Assembly: GCF_018129025.1 (NCBI RefSeq)
Contig: NZ_JAAEDI010000018.1
Span: forward strand, 62,001-126,000
Origin: Neoroseomonas terrae
GTDB taxonomy: Bacteria > Pseudomonadota > Alphaproteobacteria > Acetobacterales > Acetobacteraceae
Length of the DNA: 64,000 nucleotides
Direction of reading: 5' to 3'
Every line of letters begins with the position of its first letter. The stretch's first letter is position 1. Below the pieces are notes generated by a model. The model saw nothing but the letters and a program-made list of their open reading frames with translations. It made no database searches and was not told the DNA's origin. The position numbers were made by a program, and so were the translations under genes. Of this stretch, positions 41,642-50,327 are shown one piece after another.

Positions 41642-43063
41642 ATGACCCAGAAGACCCCCCAGATCCTTCCCGTCATCCTTTCGGGCGGAACCGGCACTCG
41701 CCTCTGGCCGCTGTCGCGCGAGGGTTATCCGAAGCAGTTCTGGCCGCTCGCCTCCGACCAGCCGATGCTGGCCGAGACCGCGGCGCGCGCCGAGGGCCCC
41801 GGCTTCCTCCCGCCGATGGTGGTGTGCAACGAGGCGCACCGCTTCCTGGTGGCTGAGCAGCTGCGCGGCCGTGGCGCGCGGATCGTGCTGGAACCGGCCG
41901 GGCGGAACTCCGCCCCCGCGATCGCCGCGGCGGCGCTGCTCGCGGAGGAAGCCGGCCCCGGCACCGTCATGTGGATCATGGCGGCGGATTCGGCGGTGAC
42001 GGACCTGCCGGCGCTGCATGCGGCGCTGGACCAGGCGGCGGCGGCAGCCCGCGCGGGCCGGATCGTCACCTTCGGCATGAAGCCGACGGCGCCCGAAACG
42101 GGATACGGCTACATCGAGGCCGGGGACGCGCTGTCAGGCCTGCCCGGGGTGCAGGCCATCGCCCGCTTCGTCGAGAAGCCCGATGCGGCGCGGGCGGCGG
42201 AGTTCGTCGCAGGCGGTAGGCATCTGTGGAATTCGGGCATGTTCGTCGCAACCGCCTCGGTGCTGCTCGCCGAGTTGGAGCGTTACGAACCTGCCATGCT
42301 CGCCTCGGTCCGCGGCGCGGTCGAGGGCGCGCAGCGCGACATGGATTTCGTGCGCCTTGCCGCCGAGCCCTTCGTCGCCGCACCGTCCATCAGCATCGAT
42401 TATGCGGTGATGGAGCGGACGCAGCACGCCGCCGTGGTGCCGGCCTCGATCGGCTGGTCCGACATCGGGTCCTGGGCGGCGCTGTGGGAGATCAGCGGCA
42501 AGGATGCCGGCGGCAACGTCTCGGTCGGGCCGGTCGAGCTTGTCGAGGCGAAGAACTGCTTCGTGCGCAGCGAGGGGATCGTGACGGGCGTCGTCGGGCT
42601 CGAGGACGCTGTCGTCGTCGTCACCGACGATGCGGTACTCGCGATGCACCGAGACCGCGCGCAGGACGTGAAGAAGCTGGTCGAGCAGTTGAAGGCGCAT
42701 GGCCGCAAGGAAGCGACCGAGCATCGCCGCGCCTATCGCCCCTGGGGACACTATGAGGGGCTGATCCTCGGCCAGCGCTTCCAGGTGAAGAAGATCCAGG
42801 TACGGCCCGGCGCGAAGCTGTCGCTGCAGAAGCATTTCCATCGCGCGGAGCACTGGGTCGTCGTCTCCGGCACCGCCATCGTGCGCCGCGATGCCGAGGA
42901 GATCATGCTGCGCGAGAATGAGAGCGTGTACCTGCCGCTCGGCTGCGTGCACCGCATGGAGAATCCCGGGATGATCCCGCTGGTGCTGATCGAGGTGCAG
43001 GTCGGGTCCTATCTCGGCGAGGACGACATCGTCCGCTTCGAGGACACCTACGGGCGCGCATAG
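41642..43063 (+). CDS. manC: Mannose-1-phosphate guanylyltransferase / mannose-6-phosphate isomerase
   Basis: A 473-aa bifunctional enzyme of the ManC/AlgA/XanB type that makes GDP-mannose for surface polysaccharides. The N-terminal nucleotidyltransferase has the signature ILSGGTGTRLWPLSREGYPK and, later, FVEKPDAARAAEFVAGG. The C-terminal type II isomerase cupin (about 350-473) shows RPWGHYEGLILGQRFQVKKI, LSLQKHFHRAEHWVVVSGTA and CVHRMENPG. The start ATG 41642 is chosen over a longer reading without homology. It is convergent with a nucleotide-sugar dehydrogenase gene, so both belong to a polysaccharide precursor locus, although no glycosyltransferase is adjacent. Confidence 0.95.
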   Translation: MTQKTPQILPVILSGGTGTRLWPLSREGYPKQFWPLASDQPMLAETAARAEGPGFLPPMVVCNEAHRFLVAEQLRGRGARIVLEPAGRNSAPAIAAAALLAEEAGPGTVMWIMAADSAVTDLPALHAALDQAAAAARAGRIVTFGMKPTAPETGYGYIEAGDALSGLPGVQAIARFVEKPDAARAAEFVAGGRHLWNSGMFVATASVLLAELERYEPAMLASVRGAVEGAQRDMDFVRLAAEPFVAAPSISIDYAVMERTQHAAVVPASIGWSDIGSWAALWEISGKDAGGNVSVGPVELVEAKNCFVRSEGIVTGVVGLEDAVVVVTDDAVLAMHRDRAQDVKKLVEQLKAHGRKEATEHRRAYRPWGHYEGLILGQRFQVKKIQVRPGAKLSLQKHFHRAEHWVVVSGTAIVRRDAEEIMLRENESVYLPLGCVHRMENPGMIPLVLIEVQVGSYLGEDDIVRFEDTYGRA

Positions 43064-43071
43064 TGTCGTTC

Positions 43072-43097
43072 CCGATCAGGCGGAACCGCCTGATCGG
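43072..43097. repeat. 26-bp perfect palindrome (copy 1 of a pair)
   Basis: CCGATCAGGCGG (43072-43083), AA, CCGCCTGATCGG (43086-43097) form a perfect inverted repeat just after the manC stop, between convergent genes. A closely related element, with two arm mismatches, lies at 62440-62465. It could form a bidirectional terminator-like hairpin or be a dispersed palindromic repeat. Confidence 0.75.
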
Positions 43098-43149
43098 CGC
43101 GATGCCCGATGACACGGAGCGACCTTCCCGAGCGGAGGCCGCGCCGGCG

Positions 43150-44406
43150 CTACACCACCCTCGCCTGCCCTGCCGGCAGCACGCCGAACGGGTCGAGCAC
43201 CAGCGGCGCCGTCGCGGCGATCCGCGCGAGGTCATAGGCCCGATGCGGCGTCCCGAGGATCGCCGCATCGAGCCCCGGCACGGCGATACCTGGCACGCGG
43301 CGCGCCTCGCGCAGCGCGTCGGCTTCGGGGCCGAGCACCGGGTCGTGCCACAGCACCTCCGCGCCACATGCGAGCAGCATCCGCACCAGCTCGACCGGCG
43401 CCGCACCGCGCAGATCGGGCACGTCCGGCTTGTATGTTACGCCCAGCACCAGCACGCGCCGGCCGGCGACGCTGCCGCCCAGCGCGCCTTCCAGCGCCGC
43501 CAGGATGCGCCCGGGCCGTGCCCCATTCGCCGCCGCCGCGGCGGCCAGCAGCGTGGAGGTCGCGCCGGCGCGGGCCAGTTCCATCTGCAGGAAGGCGGGG
43601 TCGACCGGGATGCAGTGCCCGCCGGCCCCCGCGCCCGGCCAGAAGGGGGCGAAGCCGAAGGGCTTGGTCGCGGCCGCCTCCACCACGGCCCGCGTCGGCA
43701 CGCCGAGCGCGGCGAAACCGCGATGCAGTTCATCGATCAGAGCGATGTTGACCAGGCGATAGGTATTCTCCAGCAGCTTCGCGCATTCGGCGATCTCGGG
43801 GGTCGCGACGGGGATCACCTGGTCGGTGATACGGTCCCAGAAGCCACGGGCACGGGCGAGCGAGACGGGGTCCGGTGCGCCCAGCAGCCGTGGTGTTCGG
43901 CGCGGCCCGGCCTCGCCGCCCGGGTTCTCGCGTTCCGGCGAGACAGCGAGGTACACGTCGCGACCGACGCGCAGCCCGTCCCGTTCCAGCACCTGCCGGC
44001 ACAGCCCGTTCGTTGCACCCGGATGGCAGGTGGAGACCAGGCAGACCAGCGCCCCGGGCGCCAAGCCGATCCGGCAGGTCTCGAGCGCTGCGGCGACCAA
44101 CGAGAGGTCCGGCGTGCCCGTCGCATCGAGCGGCGTCGGCACGCAGATCAGCCAGGTCCCGGCCCGCGGCAATGCGAGCGGATCCGCGGTGGCCAGCAAT
44201 CGGCCGGCCGGGACGGTGCCGCGTGCAGCCGCTTCAGCCGCGCGCGCCGCTGTCGGGTCGAGGTCGTAGCCTGTCACGGCGAAGCCCGCCGCGGCGGCCT
44301 CCAGCGCGATCGGCAGGCCGACGTAGCCAAGGCCGATGACCACCACCTCCCTCGCCGCCATGGCGGCGGCGCTGGCTGGGTCGGGCAGCAGGCCAATATC
44401 GGGCAT
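43150..44406 (-). CDS. UDP-glucose/UDP-ManNAc-type nucleotide-sugar dehydrogenase
   Basis: A 418-aa NAD-dependent sugar-nucleotide 6-dehydrogenase of the WecC/WbpA/UDP-GlcDH superfamily. The NAD motif is VVVIGLGYVGLPIALEAAAA. The middle contains AECAKLLENTYRLVNIALID and the catalytic cysteine is in GAGAGGHCIPVDPAFLQMEL. The C-terminal block VLVLGVTYKPDVPDLRGAAP binds UDP. The motif order and LPIA pattern fit the WecC/WbpA-like branch rather than plain UDP-glucose dehydrogenase. The start is ATG 44406; ATG 44361 (MAAREVVVIG) is a good alternative. It supplies an acidic sugar for surface polysaccharide, and manC is its neighbour. Confidence 0.92.
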   Translation of the reverse strand: MPDIGLLPDPASAAAMAAREVVVIGLGYVGLPIALEAAAAGFAVTGYDLDPTAARAAEAAARGTVPAGRLLATADPLALPRAGTWLICVPTPLDATGTPDLSLVAAALETCRIGLAPGALVCLVSTCHPGATNGLCRQVLERDGLRVGRDVYLAVSPERENPGGEAGPRRTPRLLGAPDPVSLARARGFWDRITDQVIPVATPEIAECAKLLENTYRLVNIALIDELHRGFAALGVPTRAVVEAAATKPFGFAPFWPGAGAGGHCIPVDPAFLQMELARAGATSTLLAAAAAANGARPGRILAALEGALGGSVAGRRVLVLGVTYKPDVPDLRGAAPVELVRMLLACGAEVLWHDPVLGPEADALREARRVPGIAVPGLDAAILGTPHRAYDLARIAATAPLVLDPFGVLPAGQARVV

Positions 44407-44544
44407 CCCAAATAGTTGCTAATTATTGCCTTAAAATCAACCATTGGTGGATATGCACGCGGCCCTGGCGCCACGCTCGGCTTTCGGCCTAGCTGGCGCA
44501 ACAACGGAGGATCAGCGCGTGATGGTTGGAAGGGCGATGCGGAT

Positions 44545-45177
44545 ATGACAGCGCCGGTACATGTCGCGACGCATCCGCTGATCCAGCACAAGCTTGGGCT
44601 GATGCGACAGGCCGGCTGCCCGTCCTCGGAGTTCCGACGGCTGCTCGGCGAAGTCGCCATGCTGCTCTGCTACGAGGTGACGCGCGAACTGCCGCTGGAG
44701 CAGGTGCCGATCGAAACGCCGCTTGAACCGATGATGGCGCCGCGCATCGCGGGCCGGAAGCTGGTGCTCGCGCCCGTGCTGCGCGCCGGGCTTGGCATGC
44801 TGGACGGCATGCTGACGCTGGTGCCCTCCGCGCGCGTCGCGCATGTCGGGCTCTACCGCGACCCCGTCACCCTGCAGGCCGTGGAGTACTACTTCAAGGC
44901 GCCAGGCGACGTGGCGGAGCGCCTGGTACTGGTGCTCGACCCGATGCTCGCGACGGCGAACTCGGCTGTCGCGGCGATCGAGCGCTTCAAGGCGCGGGGC
45001 TGCCGTTCCATTCGCTTCGTCTGCCTGCTCGCTGCACCGGAGGGAATCCGGCACCTCCAGGAAGCCCATCCCGATGTCCCGATCTGGACCGCGGCGATCG
45101 ACCGGGCGCTGGACGACCACGGCTACATCCGCCCCGGCCTCGGGGATGCGGGGGACCGGATCTTCGGCACGGCGTGA
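44545..45177 (+). CDS. upp: Uracil phosphoribosyltransferase
   Basis: Salvages uracil to UMP with PRPP. The 210-aa product starts [20 protein letters not shown], typical of UPRT, and carries [20 protein letters not shown], the PRPP region around D132 ([20 protein letters not shown]) and the uracil-binding C-terminus [20 protein letters not shown]. The usual motif at the PRPP loop is DPMLATGGS; here it is DPMLATANS, so the two glycines are replaced by Ala-Asn. The rest looks intact. It is divergent from the sugar dehydrogenase gene (138-base gap) and 91 bases before the VOC gene. Purine and pyrimidine neighbours are absent. Confidence 0.95.
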   Translation: MTAPVHVATHPLIQHKLGLMRQAGCPSSEFRRLLGEVAMLLCYEVTRELPLEQVPIETPLEPMMAPRIAGRKLVLAPVLRAGLGMLDGMLTLVPSARVAHVGLYRDPVTLQAVEYYFKAPGDVAERLVLVLDPMLATANSAVAAIERFKARGCRSIRFVCLLAAPEGIRHLQEAHPDVPIWTAAIDRALDDHGYIRPGLGDAGDRIFGTA

Positions 45178-45268
45178 CGAGCCGGCGATCACCATGCCGC
45201 GCGCATGCTTGCAAGGCCTGCGCCCTCGGTCCGACCTTGGCACCATCGCCAACGAAGGGAGCACGGGC

Positions 45269-45739
45269 ATGAGGGTCACGCAGAACCTGTGGTACGAGAA
45301 GGACATGGAAGCGGCGATCGGCTTCTACACCTCGCTGATCCCCGGCTCCTCCATCGACAGCGTCTCATCGATGCCGACCGACAGCCCCAGCGGCCCGGCG
45401 GGCAGTGTGAAGGTCGCGACCTTCACCCTCGGCGACCAGCGCTACATGGCGATCGAGGCCGGCCCGCTCGACGCCTTCAACCATAGCTTCTCGATCATGG
45501 TGGAATGCGACACCCAGGCCGAGATCGACCGGCTGTGGGACGCCCTGCGCGATGGCGGCCAGGTGGAGCAATGCGGCTGGCTCAAGGACCGCTGGGGCCT
45601 GTCCTGGCAGATCGCGCCGAAGCGGCTCGGCGAATTGATGAACGATCCCGACCGCGCCCGCGCGAAGCGCGTCGCCGAAGCCATGCTCACCATGGTGAAG
45701 CTCGACCTCGCGGCGCTGGAGAAGGCGGCGGCCGGCTGA
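45269..45739 (+). CDS. VOC superfamily protein (PhnB-like)
   Basis: A 156-aa vicinal-oxygen-chelate fold protein of the PhnB/3-demethylubiquinone methyltransferase-like type. Family features are RVTQNLWYEKDMEAAIGFYT, then VATFTLGDQRYMAIEAGPLD, FNHSFSIMVECDTQAEIDRL and GWLKDRWGLSWQIAPKRLGE, with the ending MVKLDLAALEKAAAG. The enzyme activity of the family is mostly unknown. The ATG has AACGAAGGGAGC before it. It is convergent with the aminotransferase gene with 19 bases between. Confidence 0.88.
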   Translation: MRVTQNLWYEKDMEAAIGFYTSLIPGSSIDSVSSMPTDSPSGPAGSVKVATFTLGDQRYMAIEAGPLDAFNHSFSIMVECDTQAEIDRLWDALRDGGQVEQCGWLKDRWGLSWQIAPKRLGELMNDPDRARAKRVAEAMLTMVKLDLAALEKAAAG

Positions 45740-45758
45740 ACCGGCCGCCGGTCCCCGG

Positions 45759-47057
45759 TCACGCCACCTTGCGGCCCGCCGGCAGCGTCTGCATCGCGGA
45801 GCGGAACGCATCGAGCGTCTGCGCCACATCCTCAGCGGTATGCGCGGTGGACAGGTAGAACTTGCTGTCCCCCTTCAGGATGCCGCGGGCGCGCAGCACG
45901 GTGTTCACGTGCTTCTGCATCGCCGTGTCCTGGCGCAGCACGGCGCGGTAGTCGCGCAGGTCGCCCGCAGCGTAGACGACGTCGAACAGCACCGGCTCGC
46001 CGAGGCATTGCGCCGGGATGCCGGCCTCAGCGATCAGCATCGCGAGCCCATCCATCAGCGACCGCCCCATGGCGAAGACCTTGTCGTAGGTGCCGGGCTC
46101 ACGCAGCACGCCGAGCGTCGCGAGGCCGGCCACCGCCGCGACCGGATTGCCGGACAGCGTGCCGACCTGCGTCAGGAAGCGTTCCTCTCCGACCGCCTTG
46201 TCGAACAGCGCCATGATCTCGGCCTTGCCGCCGATCGCCGACAGCGCGAAGCCGCCGCCGACGATCTTGCCCATGGTGCAGATGTCGGGCGTGACGCCGT
46301 ACAGTTCCTGCGCGCCGCCATAGGCGAAGCGGAACCCCGTCACGACCTCGTCGAAGATCAGCGGGATGCCGAGCCGCGCGGTCACGTCGCGGACCGCCTG
46401 CAAGAAGCCGGGCTTGGGTGGGATCAGCCGCTGCAGCGGCTCCATGATGACGCCGCCGATCTCGTCCTGATGCGCCTCGATCAGCCGCACCGCGGCCTCG
46501 ATGTCGTTGAACGGGGCGACGAGAACCTCACTGCGGACGGCGTCCGGAATCCCGGGGCTGTCGGGCACGGCCTCGGGGAAATTCGCGAGGCGGCGCGGCG
46601 CGAGGGACATCAGCGCCCAATCCGACATGCCGTGGTAGCCGCCCTCGAACTTCACGATCTTCGGCCGGCCGCGATACGCCCGCGCCAGCCGCATCGCATA
46701 GAAATCGGCCTCGGTGCCGGAGGTCAGGAACCGCACCTGCTCGGCGCAGGGCACCGCCTCGACGATCGCTTCGGCAAGCCGGATGCCCGGCTCGTTGTTC
46801 GCGAAGAAGGTGGTGCCGAGCGGGATCTGGCGCAGCACCGCCTCGGTCACCGCCGGGTGGTCGTGGCCGATGAACATCGGGCCCGAGCCGAGCAGGTAGT
46901 CGATGTAGTCGTTGCCCGACACGTCCTGCACATGCCCGCCCTTGCCGGAGCGGATGATGATGTCGGCGGGGAAGTTGCCGAAGCCGCCGGCGGGCAGCAC
47001 GCGCTTCGCGGCCTCCATCAGCGCCAGTTCCTCGGGGCCTTTCGCGATGCCGGTCAT
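45759..47057 (-). CDS. Class-III PLP aminotransferase (glutamate-1-semialdehyde aminomutase-like)
   Basis: A 432-aa pyridoxal-phosphate enzyme. It has GNDYIDYLLGSGPMFIGHDH, VRFLTSGTEADFYAMRLARA, YHGMSDWALMS and IPLIFDEVVTGFRFAYGGAQ, with the PLP lysine in DICTMGKIVGGGFALSAIGG. These match the aspartate aminotransferase/HemL superfamily. The SGTEADFYAMRLAR pattern, rather than SGTEAVMSAIRLAR, suggests a HemL-like paralogue, not the porphyrin enzyme itself. The start is ATG 47057, because GGAG lies well placed before it; a longer reading to 47099 is unlikely. The substrate is unknown. It is convergent with the VOC gene. Confidence 0.9.
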   Translation of the reverse strand: MTGIAKGPEELALMEAAKRVLPAGGFGNFPADIIIRSGKGGHVQDVSGNDYIDYLLGSGPMFIGHDHPAVTEAVLRQIPLGTTFFANNEPGIRLAEAIVEAVPCAEQVRFLTSGTEADFYAMRLARAYRGRPKIVKFEGGYHGMSDWALMSLAPRRLANFPEAVPDSPGIPDAVRSEVLVAPFNDIEAAVRLIEAHQDEIGGVIMEPLQRLIPPKPGFLQAVRDVTARLGIPLIFDEVVTGFRFAYGGAQELYGVTPDICTMGKIVGGGFALSAIGGKAEIMALFDKAVGEERFLTQVGTLSGNPVAAVAGLATLGVLREPGTYDKVFAMGRSLMDGLAMLIAEAGIPAQCLGEPVLFDVVYAAGDLRDYRAVLRQDTAMQKHVNTVLRARGILKGDSKFYLSTAHTAEDVAQTLDAFRSAMQTLPAGRKVA

Positions 47058-47124
47058 GTGCCGCTCCATGGGTCGTGCGCCGGGGAGGCTAGAGCACATT
47101 CGCCGCGGCGCGAAACGCCCGCCG

Positions 47125-50100
47125 TCAGTTCCCGCCGAAGATCCCCCGCAGAAAGCCGGGCGTCAGAGCCGACAGCGGATTGACGCTGACGGACGGATCG
47201 GCGAGCGGCCCGCGCATGCTGTAGGTCACCGCGAAAAGCCCGCCGCCGCGTTCGGGGCTGAACACTCGACCGAGCCCCGGGATGCGCCCGAGCAGCGAGT
47301 TGAACACGTAGGCCGGCACGATCGTCCCCTCCATGTCGATCGTGTCGCGCAGCCGGTCGATGCGCCCTTTGGCAGTCAGGCCCAGCGAGACGGAGAAGGC
47401 GCGCGCCTCGGTCAGCACCAGCGCCTCCCGTGTCAGGGTGAACGGCGCGGTCAGGGAGGCGAAGGTCAGCCCCTCCCCCGACAGCGCCTCGAACACGCCG
47501 AACACCGACATCGCCTGTAGCAGCTTGCCCAGTGCGGGCGCGTCCTGCACCGCGAAGTCGTCGAGCTCGGCCGTGCCGGTCAGCGGCGCGCCGCGCTGGC
47601 CATCGGCGTAGGCCGCATCCACCTGCAACCGGCCGCCGCGGATGGTGCTCAGCACGCCGAAGGCGCGCAGGAGCGCGCCGCCATTGTCGCTGGTCAGCCG
47701 CAGACGCCGCCGCCCGGCCTCCGGTGCGAGCGTCAGGTCGATGCCGCCGCCGCCCTCGACGCGGCCCTGCACGCGGGCGTTCTGCATCGTGCCCTGTGCA
47801 TTCGTCGCGAGGGTGGCGACGATGCCGGCCAGCGCACGGTCGCGCGGCAGCAGCACGCGGTCGAAGCGCACATCGACGGAGACGCCCGGCCCCGTGGCCG
47901 CGGCAGCGCCCGCGGCCGGCGTCGCCTCGGCCGAGGACGGCCGCGACATCATCGGCGCGACGTCGAGCGCCGGACCACGCATCGCGATCACCCAATCACC
48001 CCGCGGCCCAGCCGGCGGGTTGATCTCCCCGCTGAACCGACTGCGGCCGATGTGGCCCTGCTGGATCTCGATGCGCTGCGGAACATTGTCGCGAAGCTGC
48101 GTGCCGCGGCCGCGCAGAAGTGCATCCGGCGCCTCGATGCGGATGCCGTCGATCGCGGTGATCTGCCCGTTCTGAAGCACGATGGTCGCTTCGCCGCGGC
48201 TGGCGGTGCCGGGCGGCTTCGACCAGGCGAGTGGATCGATCTCGAGCCGCGCCGGCGTCAGGTCAGTGCGGAGCTGCACGCGGCCCTGCCCGTTGCGCCG
48301 CGTCTCGTTGCGGATGTCGAGGCCGACCATGCCTTCGACGAAGGGCCGCGGATCCAGCCCGAAGGTCGCGATCTGCCGCACATCGGCGCGGCCCGAGACG
48401 ATCTCGCGCGACACCACCTGGCCGGGCGGGCCCGTCCGGAAGTCCAGCTCCTGCTGGACGCGCAGCGGGATGCCCTGCACCGTCGCGGTGCCCGTCGCGC
48501 GCATGCCCGCCAGATCCACGGTGAAGTCGAAATTGCCGCGTTCCAGATCCTTGCCGAGCACGATGCGCGGCACGCGGACGTCGACGACGCGGCCCGTGGC
48601 GTTGATGCGCATGGCCTCGATCGGCAGTTCGGCGATCAGCGGAAAGCCGAGCGACAGGCGCGCCTCGCGCAGCGTCCCGCGCACATCGCCCACCGGCGGC
48701 GGCCGAAGCCGGAACAGGCCGAGCCGCTCGTGCCGCAACAGCGTCCAGACATCGGCGGCCGGGCCGCCAACGACGATGTCCATCTCCGCTGTCTCGGGCT
48801 CGGCCGACAGGCCGATGCGCAGCTTCCCCTCCCGGACCTCGATCGCCGTGCCTGATTGCCTTGCGCTAGTGACGTCGATCTCGATCGCATCAAGGGCGAA
48901 GCGGACACGCGCATCGACGCCTTCCACGGGCGGCATCGGGCGCAGCCAGTGCACCACCGCGTCGTCCGCCGCCAGCGTTCCATCCAGGCTGAGGATGCGA
49001 GCCTCGCCGCTTGCCTGGTCGAGCTCACCGCCGATGCGCCAGGTGCCATCGCGGGCGGTGCCGCCGGTCAGGTTTTCGATGATCCAGTCGCGCGCGCCGC
49101 GCGCCACGCCGGCCGGCCAGTATTGCGCGAGGTCCGCCACGGCGATGCGGTCGAGGCCGAGCTGCGCTTCCCCCTGCCAGCGCCCATCGGCGAGGCGGGC
49201 CTCGGCCGTGGCGGTGATCCGCGGCGGCGCACCCGGGGCGCCGCGGCCGTCGAGCGGGGCGGGCCACAGCACCGCGCGTTCCACACGCAGCGTCGTGCGA
49301 TCGAGCGTCAGGTCCGCATCGAGCGACGTCAGCGCGACACGCCCGGGCTCGCCCAGGTCGATGGTGCCGGCACCGATGCGCAGCCGGGCCAGCGCGAGGG
49401 TCGGGATATGCAGACCGTCGAGCTGCACGTCGACCGTCAGCGACGCCGGCGCATCGATCGCCGCGAGCGGTGCGAGCACCGGCGCGCTGCCGGCAAGCGC
49501 TGCCGGCCGGATGGCCGGGATGGTCGCGCTCAGGCTGCCCCGCCCCGTCGCGCCGTCGATCGATCCTTGCACGCGCAGCCCGACCCGCCCGGTTTCCAAC
49601 ACCAGCCCGCCATTGCCGTTCAGGTCGACGCCGCCGCCTTCCCGCCGGGTCAGGACCAGCGCACCGATCTCCGCCGTCCAGGACCGGCCGAGCTGCGCGT
49701 CCGTCACCTGCGCCCGCGCATTGGTCAGCCGCACCAGGCGCAGCGCGGACATCGGGCCGGAATCCGAGGGCGGCTTCATCAGCTGCGCCAGCAGATCGAG
49801 GATCGGCTCACTCTCGGCCGCCGGCGGCTGGCCGTCCGCCTCGGCGGCCTCGACCGCCGCGGGCTCGCCGAGGTCGAGTCGCAGCGCGCCTTCCGCCGAG
49901 CGTGCCGCGACGATGGTAAGCCCCTGGACCTCCAGTGCGCTGGGCGCGACGACGCCGCGCAACAGCCACGGGAGCGACAGCGACACGCGGGCATCCGGCA
50001 ATTCGGCCCGCACCGCGCCGTCGTCGCCGATCGCCTGCACATGGCCGAGGGTGAGCGCGATCGGCGAACGGTCCCCGTCGCGCCAGCCGGCCCAGGCGAT

Positions 50101-50310
50101 CGCCACGTCGCCGATCGTCAGCCGCATGCCCTCGCGGCCCTGATTGACCGCCTTCTCGACCTCCCGAGCCAACATCGGCAGGGGCAGCGGACCTTCCTGG
50201 AGGCGCCAGGCGAGGGCGGCGAGGCCGAGCCCCACCAGCAAGGCCGCGCCGATCAGCAACCGAGCCAGACGGTCCAGCCAGCGCCCGGCTTGACCGGCGA
50301 CCCGCCTCAC
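47125..50310 (-). CDS. AsmA/YhdP-like large envelope protein
   Basis: A 1061-aa protein with an N-terminal membrane anchor (about residues 14-36, RLLIGAALLVGLGLAALAW) and a long periplasmic part of beta-rich repeats. The C-terminal region has LLQAMSVFGVFEALSGEGLT, KGRIDRLRDTIDMEGTIVPA and NSLLGRIPGLGRVF, which are typical of the AsmA-like C-terminal domain (DUF3971/YhdP type). This superfamily includes bridge-like proteins thought to carry phospholipids across the periplasm to the outer membrane. The start is GTG 50310, only 17 bases from the start of glnE on the other strand. A 64-base gap separates its end from the aminotransferase start. Confidence 0.9.
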   Translation of the reverse strand: MRRVAGQAGRWLDRLARLLIGAALLVGLGLAALAWRLQEGPLPLPMLAREVEKAVNQGREGMRLTIGDVAIAWAGWRDGDRSPIALTLGHVQAIGDDGAVRAELPDARVSLSLPWLLRGVVAPSALEVQGLTIVAARSAEGALRLDLGEPAAVEAAEADGQPPAAESEPILDLLAQLMKPPSDSGPMSALRLVRLTNARAQVTDAQLGRSWTAEIGALVLTRREGGGVDLNGNGGLVLETGRVGLRVQGSIDGATGRGSLSATIPAIRPAALAGSAPVLAPLAAIDAPASLTVDVQLDGLHIPTLALARLRIGAGTIDLGEPGRVALTSLDADLTLDRTTLRVERAVLWPAPLDGRGAPGAPPRITATAEARLADGRWQGEAQLGLDRIAVADLAQYWPAGVARGARDWIIENLTGGTARDGTWRIGGELDQASGEARILSLDGTLAADDAVVHWLRPMPPVEGVDARVRFALDAIEIDVTSARQSGTAIEVREGKLRIGLSAEPETAEMDIVVGGPAADVWTLLRHERLGLFRLRPPPVGDVRGTLREARLSLGFPLIAELPIEAMRINATGRVVDVRVPRIVLGKDLERGNFDFTVDLAGMRATGTATVQGIPLRVQQELDFRTGPPGQVVSREIVSGRADVRQIATFGLDPRPFVEGMVGLDIRNETRRNGQGRVQLRTDLTPARLEIDPLAWSKPPGTASRGEATIVLQNGQITAIDGIRIEAPDALLRGRGTQLRDNVPQRIEIQQGHIGRSRFSGEINPPAGPRGDWVIAMRGPALDVAPMMSRPSSAEATPAAGAAAATGPGVSVDVRFDRVLLPRDRALAGIVATLATNAQGTMQNARVQGRVEGGGGIDLTLAPEAGRRRLRLTSDNGGALLRAFGVLSTIRGGRLQVDAAYADGQRGAPLTGTAELDDFAVQDAPALGKLLQAMSVFGVFEALSGEGLTFASLTAPFTLTREALVLTEARAFSVSLGLTAKGRIDRLRDTIDMEGTIVPAYVFNSLLGRIPGLGRVFSPERGGGLFAVTYSMRGPLADPSVSVNPLSALTPGFLRGIFGGN

Positions 50311-50327
50311 CTGTTCCCTGCCCGGCC

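Noticed and set aside
48182-50143. A 653-codon plus-strand frame inside the AsmA-like gene
   Set aside because: Ser/Arg/Pro-rich composition and no start signal; the minus-strand frame carries a membrane anchor and the AsmA C-terminal motifs.
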